A DNA stretch of 64,000 bases from JACRBR01 sp964371355 (GCA_964371355.1 CAYJMG010000004.1:62001-126000); one strand, 5' to 3'; positions 50,816 to 60,622 are shown, numbered from the stretch's first letter. The notes: generated by a model from the sequence alone, not told the origin. Made by a program: numbers and translations.

Positions 50816-50900
50816 GACATGCTCCTTGTCAGTTCAAGCGAAACTCACAACATGAGCGATACGCGCGAAGAGCGAGTGCGGATTGGTGGAGATACGGCGA

Positions 50901-52361
50901 TCAGAGCGATGGCCGGCGAGCGCGCCAGTCCGCCGTCGACTCGTAGGCTCGGGCCACCCGCAGCACTGTCGCCTCGTCGAACGGCTTGCCGATGACCTGC
51001 AGCCCCACCGGCAGCTCATCGACGAACCCGGCGGGGATCGATGCGCCGGGCAGGCCGGCAATGTTCACCGGCAGCGTGAACACGTCGTTCAGGTACATCT
51101 GATAGGGGTCGCCGGTCTTTTCGCCGATCTTGAACGCGGGCGTCGGCGTAACCGGAGCGACGATGGCGTCGTACTTCTCGAAGGCAGCATCGACCTCGCG
51201 GCGGATAATCGTACGGACCTTCTGGGCCTTGAGGTAGTAGGCGTCGTAGTAGCCCGATGAGAGCGCGTACGTGCCGATCATGATGCGGCGCTTGACTTCG
51301 GCGCCGAAGCCGAAGCCGCGCGTCTTCTCCATGTTCTCCCACATCGTCGCGCCCTGCTGGTACGAGAAGCCGTACTTCACGCCGTCGTAGCGGGCGAGGT
51401 TCGCGGACGCTTCGCTGGGGGCGATGATGTAGTACACGGCGAGCGCGGCCTCGGTGCTGGGCAACGTGAGATCGCGGTCGATCGTCGCGCCCTGCGCCTC
51501 CAGCGCGGACAGCGCCTCCTCGATTCGCGAGCGGACGCCCGCGTCGAGGACGTCGGGCATGTACTCCTTCGGCACGCCGAGATGCATGCCGCGGACGCCC
51601 TGGTCGAGGCCGGCGGTGAAGTCGGGGACCGCGACCGGCGCGGAGGTGGCGTCGAGCGCGTCGTGGCCGCAGATCGCGTTGAGGACGACGGCGGCGTCGC
51701 GGACTGTGCGCGTGAACGGCCCAATCTGGTCGAGCGAGGACGCGAAGGCGACCAGACCGTAGCGGCTGACGCGCCCGTAGGTGGGCTTGATGCCGACGAC
51801 GCCGCAAAGGGCGGCGGGCTGGCGGATGCTGCCTCCGGTGTCGGACCCGAGCGCGTACGCGGCCTCGCCGGCGGCGACAGCGGCGGCGGAGCCACCGGAC
51901 GAGCCACCGGGGACGCGGTCGAGCGCCCAGGGGTTGTGGGTGGGGAAGAAGGCGGAGTTCTCGGTGGAGGAGCCCATCGCGAACTCGTCCATGTTCGTCT
52001 TGCCTAGCATGACAGCGCCCGCGCCGACGAGGCGCTGGACGACGGTCGCGTTGTAGGGTGGGACGAAGCGCTCGAGCATCTTCGAGCCGCATGATGTCGC
52101 AACGCCCGCCGTAGACATGACGTCCTTGATGGCGACGGGGACGCCCAGCAACGCGCCGGACTCACCGGCGGCGAGGCGCTTGTCGGCGGCAGCGGCCTGG
52201 GCGCGCGCCTGGTCGGCTGTGACGGTGATGTAGGCGCGGACGGCCGGATCGACGGAGGCGATGCGGTCGAGGAACGCCTCTGTGAGTTCGCGCGACGAGA
52301 TCTCGCGCTTGCGGAGGCGCTCGGCGGCTTCAGCGATGGTCAGCCAGTGGAGTTCGGACAT
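50901..52361 (-). CDS. gatA: glutamyl-tRNA(Gln) amidotransferase subunit A
   Basis: The amidase of the GatCAB complex, which turns Glu-tRNA(Gln) or Asp-tRNA(Asn) into the amide form. The 486-residue product has the Ser-cisSer-Lys triad: VAIKDVMST (Lys), GGSSGGSAAAVAAG and SDTGGSIRQPA. Length is standard. It starts 6 nt after gatC. gatB is not in this window, so the complex is encoded at two places. Confidence 0.97.
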   Translation of the reverse strand: MSELHWLTIAEAAERLRKREISSRELTEAFLDRIASVDPAVRAYITVTADQARAQAAAADKRLAAGESGALLGVPVAIKDVMSTAGVATSCGSKMLERFVPPYNATVVQRLVGAGAVMLGKTNMDEFAMGSSTENSAFFPTHNPWALDRVPGGSSGGSAAAVAAGEAAYALGSDTGGSIRQPAALCGVVGIKPTYGRVSRYGLVAFASSLDQIGPFTRTVRDAAVVLNAICGHDALDATSAPVAVPDFTAGLDQGVRGMHLGVPKEYMPDVLDAGVRSRIEEALSALEAQGATIDRDLTLPSTEAALAVYYIIAPSEASANLARYDGVKYGFSYQQGATMWENMEKTRGFGFGAEVKRRIMIGTYALSSGYYDAYYLKAQKVRTIIRREVDAAFEKYDAIVAPVTPTPAFKIGEKTGDPYQMYLNDVFTLPVNIAGLPGASIPAGFVDELPVGLQVIGKPFDEATVLRVARAYESTADWRARRPSL

Positions 52362-52367
52362 ACAGGG

Positions 52368-52655
52368 TTACTCGAGCACCGCGCGGACGCGCAGGTAGCC
52401 GTCTTCGGTGTTGGGTGCCATGGCGAGCACCTCGTCGCGTGGGAGCGACGGGCGGGCGACGTCCTCGGCCATGACGTTGCGCAACGGGAGCGTGTGCGCC
52501 GTGGGCTCGACGCCCTCGGTATCTATCCGGTTGAGCACGTCGAAGTGGCCGATGATGTCGCCGAGCTGCGCGGCGTACGTCTCTACCTCGTCGTCGGTGA
52601 GATGCACGCGCGCCAGGCGTGCGATGTGGAGGACGGCATCGCGTTCCAGCTTCAT
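52368..52655 (-). CDS. gatC: glutamyl-tRNA(Gln) amidotransferase subunit C
   Basis: A 95-residue subunit that holds GatA to GatB. LERDAVLHIARLARVHLTDDE and NVMAEDVARPSLPRDEVLAMAPNTEDGYLRVRAVLE match GatC from end to end. ATG 52655 is preceded by TATCCT 7 nt away and no ribosome binding site, so the message is probably leaderless. Confidence 0.96.
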   Translation of the reverse strand: MKLERDAVLHIARLARVHLTDDEVETYAAQLGDIIGHFDVLNRIDTEGVEPTAHTLPLRNVMAEDVARPSLPRDEVLAMAPNTEDGYLRVRAVLE

Positions 52656-52662
52656 GCGGGAC

Positions 52663-52668
52663 AGGATA
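52663..52668 (-). promoter_or_regulatory. -10 box TATCCT of gatC-gatA
   Basis: TATCCT ends 7 nt before ATG 52655 on the minus strand, in the 43-nt spacer after the methyltransferase gene. Confidence 0.5.
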
Positions 52669-52698
52669 CGCGCTGGGGATCGGTGGCGGAATCGTTGC

Positions 52699-53952
52699 CT
52701 ATTGGGCGCGGACCGCGGCGACATCGACACCTTCGGACGCGACGACGCGGATGTGGAGCAGGTTGCCGGGCTCGAAATCGGCGTTCACGGGCACGTGGAT
52801 GTCGACCCAGGCGCCATCCTTCGCGTCGAACGGCGCGGCGCCGAGGAGCACGAACTCGCCCGATGCGGAGCGGTCGTGCGCCGTCTGGATCTCGCCGCGG
52901 CCGCCAGCGAGCGTCACGGTTACGCCAGCAGGCGGCTCGTCGCAACGCACGTAGATGTCCCCCACGCCCGTCGCGTGGCGGGCGAGGCGCCCCGCAACAG
53001 TTACAGGGTCGAGCCAGCCCATCTGGAAGTGCAGCGCGTCATTCTCGCCGACCACAGCGTACGAGTCGCGCGGCCGGGCATACATGGTGAGGTGGCCGGA
53101 GGCGAAGATGGACGGCGGAAAGTGCCAGCGGAACGGCGCGGAGGTCTTGCGGGCGCGCAGGAAGAGATGGAAACGGTAGTGACCGTGCGTGATGCGCGCG
53201 AGGATGCGGTTGGCGAACTCGTTGGCCGCAGTGTGGAGCAGGCCCCGGCGCGGGTAGATGTCGTGGTCCCGCATGCGTTCGATCTCGAAACCGCAGCCGG
53301 CGACGAGGCCGCGCAGCTCGGCGTAGGTGTACTCGCGCAAGTGGCGGGAGCCGGCGAAAGGCGAGCCGAGGTGGTAGGGGTCGTAGAGATTCCGGCCACG
53401 GGCGAGGGCGACGAGGTTGTCGAAGCGGGAGACGTTGGGGGTAGTGAGGATCATCGCGCCACCGGGCTTCAGCACGCGGTGGATCTCACTGAGCGTGTGG
53501 ACAGGGTTCTCGACGAGGTGCTCGATGACCTCGCAGAAGACGATGAGGTCGAATGTGTTGTCGTCGTAGGGGAAGCGATCGTGCTCGACGTCGAAGCAGT
53601 CGCACCGAAAGGTCTGCTGCTCGCCAAGGGCCTCGCTGTGCAGCTCGGAGACGATTTCAGCGCTGCCGTCGGCGGCGGAGCCGGTGCAGGTGAGGTCGTA
53701 GTTGCGGAGCTTGCGCAGCAGCAGGGAGATGTTGAATGGCGGGCCGCCGAGCTCGAGCGCGCGGCCACGCACACCGGGCTGCGGCACGTAATCGAGGATC
53801 CGCTGCCAGAGCGGAACGCCGCCTTCCACCATCGCTTCCTTGATGTCGTCGCGGCGGAGCGGCGAGGCGAAGCTCTTGATGTAGGCCTCGAGCGACGCCG
53901 CGTCGCGTTCGTCGACACCGGGCGCACGCAACGGAGATTGCGGTCTCGTCAT
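52699..53952 (-). CDS. SAM-dependent methyltransferase with C-terminal beta domain
   Basis: A 417-residue protein. Residues ~60-200 form a class I methyltransferase: GRALELGGPPFNISLLL (motif I region, ELGG), CDCFDVEHDRFPYDDNTFDLIVFCEVIEHL and LKPGGAMILTTPN. The C-terminal third (from about 310) is beta-rich and has no motif I know. It resembles enzymes of glycan or lipid clusters, and the class A PBP and second methyltransferase nearby fit an envelope role, but the substrate is unknown. It is divergent from the methyltransferase at 54080. Confidence 0.82.
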   Translation of the reverse strand: MTRPQSPLRAPGVDERDAASLEAYIKSFASPLRRDDIKEAMVEGGVPLWQRILDYVPQPGVRGRALELGGPPFNISLLLRKLRNYDLTCTGSAADGSAEIVSELHSEALGEQQTFRCDCFDVEHDRFPYDDNTFDLIVFCEVIEHLVENPVHTLSEIHRVLKPGGAMILTTPNVSRFDNLVALARGRNLYDPYHLGSPFAGSRHLREYTYAELRGLVAGCGFEIERMRDHDIYPRRGLLHTAANEFANRILARITHGHYRFHLFLRARKTSAPFRWHFPPSIFASGHLTMYARPRDSYAVVGENDALHFQMGWLDPVTVAGRLARHATGVGDIYVRCDEPPAGVTVTLAGGRGEIQTAHDRSASGEFVLLGAAPFDAKDGAWVDIHVPVNADFEPGNLLHIRVVASEGVDVAAVRAQ

Positions 53953-54079
53953 GGGTGGATTAGATAGGCGTGGCGGCCAGGAGGCAAACCCGCGATGCCC
54001 GGCGTATGGTACGTTCGAACCGTGCGGGGCAAAGGGGGCGTATGTTAGCCTCAACGTGGCAGGGGTCTTGGAAGGACAC

Positions 54080-54814
54080 ATGGTCAGCGCGCCCGACCGG
54101 GCGGAAGTGGCTCTCGGCAATCCCAGCTTCGTCTGGCGGTTCGGACAGGACCGCCGTCTGGATCTGATCCGGCGGTACGCGCCGCTGGAAGGCGCACGCA
54201 TCCTCGATATCGGGTGTGGCCTGGGCGTGTACGTACGCAAGTTCCGCGAGTTCAGCGACCGCGTCTGCGGCATCGATATCGACGCGAAGCGGCTGCGCGA
54301 AGGAGCGAAGACAACGCCCGGCCTGATGCTCGCCGTCGGCGAGAACCTGCCGTTCCCCGACAACAGCTTCGACGTCGTGGTGCTGAACGAGGTCATCGAA
54401 CATGTCCGGGATGACCGCGAGACGATGGGCGAGGCATTCCGGGTGATCCGGCCCGGGGGACACATCGTGGTGTACGCGCCGAACCGGCTCTATCCGTTCG
54501 AGACGCACGGCATCTACCTGGGGAAGCGCTTTGTGTTCGGGAACATCCCGTTCGTGAACTGGCTGCCGAGCCCGCTGCGCAACCGGCTGGTGCCGCACGC
54601 GCGGGCGTACACGAAGAGCGGCATCCGGCGCACGTACAGGGACCTGTCGGCGCACGTCGACGTAGAATCGTACGTGTACCCCGGGTTCGACAACATCGTC
54701 GCCCGGCGAAAACGCCTGGGGCGATTGCTGCGCGCGGTGCTGTACAGGGCCGAGCGGACGCCGCTAAAGGTGTTCGGGCTCTCGCACTTCGTGGTGCTGG
54801 AGAAGCCGGCGTAA
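54080..54814 (+). CDS. SAM-dependent methyltransferase (Methyltransf_11 type)
   Basis: A 244-residue class I methyltransferase: ARILDIGCGLGVYVRKF (motif I), CGIDIDAKRLREG, ENLPFPDNSFDVVVLNEVIEHV and IRPGGHIVVYAPN. The C-terminal half (THGIYLGKRFVFGNIPFVNWLPSPLRN) resembles methyltransferases of glycolipid and capsule clusters. Two starts are possible: ATG 54080 after GAAGGA, used here, or GTG 54056, 9 nt after TATGTT. Function beyond methyl transfer is not clear. Confidence 0.82.
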   Translation: MVSAPDRAEVALGNPSFVWRFGQDRRLDLIRRYAPLEGARILDIGCGLGVYVRKFREFSDRVCGIDIDAKRLREGAKTTPGLMLAVGENLPFPDNSFDVVVLNEVIEHVRDDRETMGEAFRVIRPGGHIVVYAPNRLYPFETHGIYLGKRFVFGNIPFVNWLPSPLRNRLVPHARAYTKSGIRRTYRDLSAHVDVESYVYPGFDNIVARRKRLGRLLRAVLYRAERTPLKVFGLSHFVVLEKPA

Positions 54815-54875
54815 GCGGGGACAGGGCGGACGGGCAGGCCGCGAGCCCGGCGTGGCGGCGCGGCAGGAGGAAGAG

Positions 54876-57713
54876 TTGGCACGCAATTTCGCGACACGCA
54901 GACTGCTGCGCAATCGTCTTCGCAACGGCCACGGCGGCAACGGCGACCGCGTGACGTTTCCCTGGTACCTGCAGGTTGCCATCGCGCTGGTGGGGCTGGG
55001 CGTCGTGGCGCTCTCGGTCGGCGCTGGGACGACGTACGGCGTGTACCGCTACTACGCGAACGGGCTGCAGTCGCCCAACGAAGTGATCGCGAGCCAGCCG
55101 TCGGGCGGGGCGCAGATCTTCGACCGGCACGGCAAGCTGCTGTACGAATACGTCGACGACCGGTCGGGACTGCGACAGCCGGTGAAGCTGGAGGACATCT
55201 CTCCGTACCTCATCGCGGCGACCATCTCGACCGAAGACTTCAGCTTCTGGTCGAACGAGGGCGTGAACCTGCGCGGGCTGGCGCGCGCCGGGCTGGAGCA
55301 GGCGGGGCTGCGGGACTCGGGCGGCGCGACGACGACGGGCGGCAGCTCGATCACGCAGCAGCTCGTGAAGAACATCTACATCCCGGAAGAGGACCGCGCG
55401 AAGCGGTCGTACAAGCGGAAGCTGAAGGAGACCATCTACGCGCTGGAGCTGACGAAGAAGTACGACAAGAACCAGATCCTGGAGTGGTACCTGAACCAGA
55501 TCTCCTACGGCGGGATCTACAACGGCGTGCAGGCTGCGTCGCTGGGTTACTTCGGGAAGCCCGCGAGCGACCTGACGCTGGAGGAGGCGGCGCTCCTGGC
55601 GGGCATCCCCGCCTACCCATCGGCGTACGAGCCAATCAACAACCCGGAGCGCGCGACCGAGCGTCGGAACGAGGTGCTGCGGCTCATGCAGTCGCGCAAC
55701 CGCACGACAGTCGACTTCCTGGGCGAGGAGATGAAAGCGTCGTGGTTCCAGGTGAGCCAGGACAACGACCGGACCGTAAACGTCCCCGACGTGCAGTTCT
55801 ATCTTGCGACGGTGGCGCCGCTGAACATCGTGCCGCAGCGGTTCCCCGTACAGGCGCCGCACTGGGTGTTCAACTACATCCAGCCGCAGATCGAAGCGCT
55901 GTACGGGAAGGAAGCGCTGTACCGCGGTGGGCTGCGGATCACGACCACGCTCGACCTGGACCTGCAGGCGAAAGCGCAGGAGGCGCTGGAGACGTGGATC
56001 AGCGAGTTCGAGGGGTCGGCGCAGGGGCACAACGGCGCGCTGGTGGCGATGGACCCGCGGACGTCGGAGGTCCTGGTGTACGTGGGGTCGAGGGACTACT
56101 TCTCCGACCAGTACTACGAGGACTGCGACTGCGTGTTGGCAGGCAGAAACGACAACGCGGGCTCGCCGAACTCGCCGGGATCGACGCTCAAACCGTTCAC
56201 CTATGCGGCCGCGTTCGAGAACCTGGGATGGGGGCCAGAGACGGAGATCCTGGACTCCGAGGTCTCGTACCCCGACGCCGATGGGGAGTTGTTCACGCCG
56301 CGGAACCCCAGCGGCAACTTCCAGGGCCCGATCAGCGTGCGGAACGCGCTGGGCAACTCACTGAACATCCCCGCGTTCAAGACCGCGCTCTACGTCGGCG
56401 TGGACAACGTCGTGTCGGAGTACAAGAAGTTCGGGATGACGACGCTGGACGGCCGGAGCTACGGGCCTTCGGTGACGCTGGGCGGTGTCGACGTAACCCT
56501 GGCGGACGTGACGTACGCGTACACGGTGCTGGCTTCCGGCGGCATGATGCGGGGCGTGGCCACCACCAAGAGCCTGGAGGAGGGCAACCGGAAGCTCGAT
56601 CCGGTGTCGATCCTGCAGATCACGCGCGAGGGCGACGGGAGCGTGCTGTATCCGGATACGGAGGACCACCGTGTGCAGGTGAAGGAGGAGCGCGTCGTGT
56701 CGCCGCAAGTGGCGTACATGATCCAGAACATCCTCTCCGACCCGAACGCCTTCTGCATCACCTACGGCTGCGGTTCGCTCTCGATCGGCCGGCAGTGGGG
56801 CGTGAAGACGGGCACCAGCGAGCCGTTCGAGACGCTACGGGCCATCGGCGAGACGTGGACGTACGGCTTCACGCCGGAGCTGGTGGCAGGCGTCTGGGCG
56901 GGAAACAGCGACAACTCGCCGATGTACAACATCACGTCGACCTCGATCTCGTACCGGGCGGTGCGCGACTTCATGATGGAGGCTCTGGAGGACGTGCCTG
57001 CCGGCACGTTCGAGCGCCCGGGCGGGCTGTCGGAAATCGAGACGTGCACACCTTCCGGGTTGAAGGCGGGCAAGACCTGTGGGCGGAAGGTGAAGAACCT
57101 GCTGCCGACGGAGACGGCGCCGGCGAAGGACGATGACTGGTGGAAGCCGGTGAAGATCGACATCCGCAACGGCCTGCTGGCAACCGAGCTGACCCCGCCG
57201 CAGTACGTACAGGAGCGCTTCAGCTTCACCGTCCCCGACGGCCTGAGCAGCTTCGCGAAGGCGCAGGCGGAGGAGTGGCGCAAGTTCTTGGCGGCCGGCG
57301 CGGCGCCGACCGAACGCAGCGGGGGTCAGACCGACGCCATCATCCTGGGGCCGCGCAAGGGCGACCGGGTGCGGGGCGTAGTGCAGATCGTCGGGAAAGC
57401 CGACGCCGCCGACCTCATCGCGTACCGGGTGGAGTACGGGCTGGGCGACCCGCCGCTGGGCTGGACGGTGATCCTCCGCTCGGAGCAGCGGCAGCCGGGC
57501 GGCGGACTGGCGCTGTGGGATGTGGATGACCTGCCATCGGGCACGTACTCCCTGCGCGTCGTCATGGAGACGAAGGACCACGGCGAGCTGGTGTCGAATA
57601 CGATCACGGTCCTCGTGGGCAACGCCCCGAGCGGCCGCGCAACCGCGACTCCGAAACCAGGCTCAGTGCCAACACCCATACCGACGTACGTATTCGAGGA
57701 CGGGAACTTCTGA
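54876..57713 (+). CDS. class A penicillin-binding protein (PBP1-like)
   Basis: A 945-residue bifunctional peptidoglycan synthase. A short basic N-terminus and membrane anchor (VAIALVGLGVVALSVGAG) lead into the GT51 glycosyltransferase: ISTEDFSFW with the catalytic Glu, GGSSITQQLVKNIY and RKLKETIYALELTKKYDKNQILEWYLNQ. The transpeptidase has SPGSTLKPF (Ser near residue 433), a NSLN motif and VKTGTSEPF. The C-terminus adds an Ig-like region (~815-910) and a Pro/Thr-rich tail. TTG 54876 is chosen for AGGAGGA 5 nt upstream; GTG 54852 would add eight residues. Confidence 0.93.
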   Translation: MARNFATRRLLRNRLRNGHGGNGDRVTFPWYLQVAIALVGLGVVALSVGAGTTYGVYRYYANGLQSPNEVIASQPSGGAQIFDRHGKLLYEYVDDRSGLRQPVKLEDISPYLIAATISTEDFSFWSNEGVNLRGLARAGLEQAGLRDSGGATTTGGSSITQQLVKNIYIPEEDRAKRSYKRKLKETIYALELTKKYDKNQILEWYLNQISYGGIYNGVQAASLGYFGKPASDLTLEEAALLAGIPAYPSAYEPINNPERATERRNEVLRLMQSRNRTTVDFLGEEMKASWFQVSQDNDRTVNVPDVQFYLATVAPLNIVPQRFPVQAPHWVFNYIQPQIEALYGKEALYRGGLRITTTLDLDLQAKAQEALETWISEFEGSAQGHNGALVAMDPRTSEVLVYVGSRDYFSDQYYEDCDCVLAGRNDNAGSPNSPGSTLKPFTYAAAFENLGWGPETEILDSEVSYPDADGELFTPRNPSGNFQGPISVRNALGNSLNIPAFKTALYVGVDNVVSEYKKFGMTTLDGRSYGPSVTLGGVDVTLADVTYAYTVLASGGMMRGVATTKSLEEGNRKLDPVSILQITREGDGSVLYPDTEDHRVQVKEERVVSPQVAYMIQNILSDPNAFCITYGCGSLSIGRQWGVKTGTSEPFETLRAIGETWTYGFTPELVAGVWAGNSDNSPMYNITSTSISYRAVRDFMMEALEDVPAGTFERPGGLSEIETCTPSGLKAGKTCGRKVKNLLPTETAPAKDDDWWKPVKIDIRNGLLATELTPPQYVQERFSFTVPDGLSSFAKAQAEEWRKFLAAGAAPTERSGGQTDAIILGPRKGDRVRGVVQIVGKADAADLIAYRVEYGLGDPPLGWTVILRSEQRQPGGGLALWDVDDLPSGTYSLRVVMETKDHGELVSNTITVLVGNAPSGRATATPKPGSVPTPIPTYVFEDGNF

Positions 57714-57736
57714 GGCTGCGGCGGTGCGTCTGCGCG

Positions 57737-59782
57737 TCAGTCCGTCAGGGGGAACGTGACCGATACAACGGGCGCGGGCGGGACGTAGGCGTAGTCGGCG
57801 TGCGCGAGGTTGGTGATCGTGACGGTGATCGGTCGCGCGGGCTGGTCACCGGGGACGAGGACGAGGGCGCAGACGCCGCCCTGCGCGGTGTCACACTGAC
57901 TGACCCGCACCGACGCTTCGGGCGCGTCGCCGGGAGCGGCGGCCCCAGACCACACGGCTGATACCTTCGCACCGGCGAGCGGCCTGCCTGACGGGTCGAC
58001 GACCGTCACCAGCAGCGACAACGCGCCGTCGAGTTCGCTGGGCACGGAGGCGCTCACGCGCATGACGCCGGCGGACGGTGGCGGCGCCGGCTCCGGCTCC
58101 GCCGCGCGGCGCCCAGGGTGCAGCGCACTCTCGTAGACGACGACCGCCGCCAGCCACGCGCCGTCGCGCGCGATCGACGTCCCGCTCGTCGCCTCATCGT
58201 CGGCGAGCGTGAAGCCGCGACGGAAACCGGACGCGACGCCCTGGACCGGCGCGGTGCGCGGCCACTCCCAGATCGACCACGGCATGACGGCTCGCGTGTT
58301 GCCGCCTGTGTCGCTGCCCGCGATGAACGATGCCGCCTCGATCGGCGAGAGGCCACTCGCGCCCGCGACGCGCACGGACGGCGCGCCGGGATTGAGGCCG
58401 GTGATCCAGAGGATGCTGGCCGTCGCGGGCTGCTCTAGCTCTTCGTCGCCGGTCATGTCCGCAAGGTAGACGGCGTCGATCGCGCGGGCGAGGAACCACT
58501 CGTTGCCGATGACGGCGCCGTCGCCCTCGCCGAGCAGCGGGTCGGTCTCGACGGCGTCCCACTGGTCGGCCGGCGCGTCACCGGTCGACGGATCGGTGAC
58601 GCCGGGCGGGACGACGCCGAAGGGGTTTCGTTCGAGCATGTCGCGGTACTGCGCGGCAGCGTCGGCGGCGGCCCCGGCCCACTGGTGGCGGTCGGGGTGG
58701 TCGGGCAGGCTCTTCCAGAGCGCGTACATCGTCTCGAAATGCGGCATGGGGTCGAAGCTGTAGCGCTCCATCGTGCGCAGGTCGTACTCCGGGGCGAACT
58801 CGCCCACGATGCGGACGGCGCGGTCCAGCTGGCCGAGGTCGCCGGCGTACCGGTAGAGGTCGAGGGCGACGGCGGCCTCGAGTTGCGGGCTGTACGCGTC
58901 TGGCGCGTTCTCCTGCAGCCACGTTTCGGCGAGCTTCGCGAAGCGGTACGCGCGGTCGGCCTTCGACGGATCCTCGCGCTGAAAGAGCGCGGCGTAGCGG
59001 GCGAGGGCCCCGGCGGCCGCGGCTGTGTCCGCGGCGTCATCGCCGGCCGAGTCGCCGCCCGCGTAGGGGCGCTGCGGCGACGCGTGCGATACCTCGCCGG
59101 TCGCTGGATCCGTGAGCAGCAGCAGGTAATCGGCCGCACGCTCGATGGCGTCGAGCGTACGGCGGCGCATGTCCTCCGTAATCGAGTTGCGGCGCTCGTC
59201 GTAGAAGAGCAGCAGCCCGTTGAGGAAGTGGGCGTGGGCCCAGGCGCCGCCCTCGCGCGTGTTCGACTCGAAGAAGCCGTTGTCGAGGCCCGCTGGGGCG
59301 GCGCGGGCGGCGGCGGAGTCGAGCGCCAGCGGGACGTAGGTCGCGCGCGAGAGGAGGAAGTCGTCGATGCGGAACGGGCGCGTGGCGAGCGCGACGTCGG
59401 GCGCCTCGACCATCACGCGGTAGGTGCCGGGCTTCGTGACGGCGGAGAAATCGGCCTCCCAGACGGGGATGCCCCAGCCCGTGCCGACGTACGAGGCCGT
59501 ACCAGAAGCCGCCTGGCTGCCGCGATGGTCGACGAGGCGCCAGCGAAAGGCGAGGCCGGTCTGTGGCTGGATGGACGTGTCGTTCAGGCGGACGAGCAAG
59601 CGTTTCGTGGCGGCGGCGTCGTACCCCAGCGTGCTGTACAGCAGCGTGTAGGTCGCGTCGCCGGTCGTGTAGGTGCCGGGGATCTCTACCTTGTCGGCTC
59701 TGCCGAACGGATCAAGCGCGCACGCGGCGGCCGCGATCGTCACGGCAACCAACACGACTGTAAGCAACGCGCGACGCATCAT
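57737..59782 (-). CDS. GH9-like lipoprotein glycoside hydrolase
   Basis: A 681-residue protein with a lipoprotein signal (VTIAAAACAL). Residues ~35-150 resemble the Ig-like CelD_N domain of GH9 enzymes (AFRWRLVDHRGSQAASG, GTYRVMVEAPD); the core (~160-555) is an alpha/alpha barrel with WAHAHFLNGLLLFYDE, GGDSAGDDAADTAAAAGALARYAALF and DGAWLAAVVVYE near the end. The last ~100 residues are an Ig-like domain. The usual GH9 catalytic DAGD is only loosely matched by GGDSAGDD, so the activity is unsure. TACAGT lies 6 nt before ATG 59782. Confidence 0.75.
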   Translation of the reverse strand: MMRRALLTVVLVAVTIAAAACALDPFGRADKVEIPGTYTTGDATYTLLYSTLGYDAAATKRLLVRLNDTSIQPQTGLAFRWRLVDHRGSQAASGTASYVGTGWGIPVWEADFSAVTKPGTYRVMVEAPDVALATRPFRIDDFLLSRATYVPLALDSAAARAAPAGLDNGFFESNTREGGAWAHAHFLNGLLLFYDERRNSITEDMRRRTLDAIERAADYLLLLTDPATGEVSHASPQRPYAGGDSAGDDAADTAAAAGALARYAALFQREDPSKADRAYRFAKLAETWLQENAPDAYSPQLEAAVALDLYRYAGDLGQLDRAVRIVGEFAPEYDLRTMERYSFDPMPHFETMYALWKSLPDHPDRHQWAGAAADAAAQYRDMLERNPFGVVPPGVTDPSTGDAPADQWDAVETDPLLGEGDGAVIGNEWFLARAIDAVYLADMTGDEELEQPATASILWITGLNPGAPSVRVAGASGLSPIEAASFIAGSDTGGNTRAVMPWSIWEWPRTAPVQGVASGFRRGFTLADDEATSGTSIARDGAWLAAVVVYESALHPGRRAAEPEPAPPPSAGVMRVSASVPSELDGALSLLVTVVDPSGRPLAGAKVSAVWSGAAAPGDAPEASVRVSQCDTAQGGVCALVLVPGDQPARPITVTITNLAHADYAYVPPAPVVSVTFPLTD

Positions 59783-59788
59783 GCGGGG

Positions 59789-59794
59789 ACTGTA
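59789..59794 (-). promoter_or_regulatory. -10 box TACAGT of the GH9-like gene
   Basis: TACAGT on the minus strand ends 6 nt before ATG 59782; no ribosome binding site fits between. Confidence 0.5.
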
Positions 59795-60143
59795 GCGCGT
59801 CTGGAGCGAGGACCAAGAACCAGGGCGTAACGGTAGCGGAGCCGAGATTGCTCGGCAGAAACGGCATGCGCGGGGCGGGGCAGCGTTTGTTTTGGAATTT
59901 CGCCTCCTCTCATCGATTTCGGGCGGGCGGCCCGAGGGCCGCTGGCGCTGGCCGTCGGGGCGACATTGCTCGGCACTTTTCGGTCTCCAACGCAGCTCCG
60001 GGCGCCGTGGAGCCGGCGCGGGATGAGGCGTCGAACCTTTGGCGTGGGGCGAGTGTAGGCGGGGTGCGGGGCGATCTCCAAGCGGGCCGGATCACTTTCG
60101 CGAAAAAAGGGCAAGGGGTCAGGGACGAATGGGAACGGAGCGT

Positions 60144-60220
60144 CTGTCCCTGTCCCCTGTGCGCTGTCCCCTGCCCCCTGTCCTCTGTCCTCTGTGAGCT
60201 GTCCCCTGTCCACTGCCTCC
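60144..60220 (+). repeat. longest heptamer array (11 units)
   Basis: Eleven consecutive 7-bp units, mostly tgtcccc or variants (tgtgcgc, tgtcctc, tgtgagc, tgtccac). Read on the minus strand they are agtggac, aggggac, agctcac, agaggac, the same family as the arrays after recR and ybaB. Confidence 0.9.
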
Positions 60221-60256
60221 CGCTATAATGGGCCCGTTGCGCGAGAGCGCGCCCGT

Positions 60257-60343
60257 GCCGAGGTGGTGGAATAGGCAGACACGCCGTCTTGAGGGGGCGG
60301 TGCTCGCAAGGGCGTAGGAGTTCAAATCTCCTCCTCGGCACCA
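60257..60343 (+). tRNA. tRNA-Leu (anticodon GAG)
   Basis: GCCGAGG at the 5' end pairs with CCTCGGC before the discriminator A and an encoded CCA. The anticodon stem CCGTC/GGCGG holds loop TTGAGGG, so the anticodon is GAG. GGTGCTCGCAAGGGC is the long variable arm and GTTCAAATC the T loop. A TATAAT box lies 28 nt upstream and a TCCGCCCC...GGGGCGGA hairpin downstream. Confidence 0.96.
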
Positions 60344-60377
60344 ACACGGAGACAACGCCGCCGGTAGCGAATACGCG

Positions 60378-60395
60378 TCCGCCCCCTGGGGCGGA
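60378..60395 (+). terminator. hairpin after tRNA-Leu
   Basis: TCCGCCCC pairs with GGGGCGGA around CT, followed by ttctc. Confidence 0.6.
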
Positions 60396-60426
60396 TTCTC
60401 ATCGAGCGGCAGGAGAGCAAGTAGCC

Positions 60427-60444
60427 GCGGAGCTTTAGCTCCGC
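60427..60444. repeat. 18-bp palindrome gcggagctttagctccgc
   Basis: It is the reverse complement of the 18-bp element at 13486-13503, in a spacer between two tRNA genes. It looks like a dispersed palindromic repeat. Confidence 0.75.
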
Positions 60445-60497
60445 CGCAGCGCCCGGGCCGAGGAGGTGCGTGCACTCGAGGCCCGAGTCGTGACCGG

Positions 60498-60572
<75 letters not shown>

Positions 60573-60584
60573 TTTTTGAACCCG

Positions 60585-60622
60585 AGAACGGCTGGTTTTC
60601 CGCTTTGGAATCAGCCGTTTTC
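60585..60622 (+). terminator. hairpin with T tracts after tRNA-Cys
   Basis: AACGGCTG and CAGCCGTT pair around 17 nt and are followed by ttcttggttt; a gacagcaac direct repeat stands just after. Confidence 0.6.

Larger units (their letters stand above)
59783..60256. repeat. non-coding repeat-rich spacer before tRNA-Leu
   Basis: No gene. It has the hairpin gccgagattgctcggc (59841-59856), the core attgctcggcacttttcggt (59964-59983) shared with 10304-10437, and eleven 7-bp units from 60144 to 60220 (ctgtccc, tgtcccc, tgtgcgc and so on). A TATAAT promoter-like box lies at 60223-60228. Confidence 0.8.

Noticed and set aside
59779..60213. 144-residue minus-strand frame before tRNA-Leu
   Set aside because: It reads through the heptamer array and the dispersed repeats; it has no start signal and no domain.
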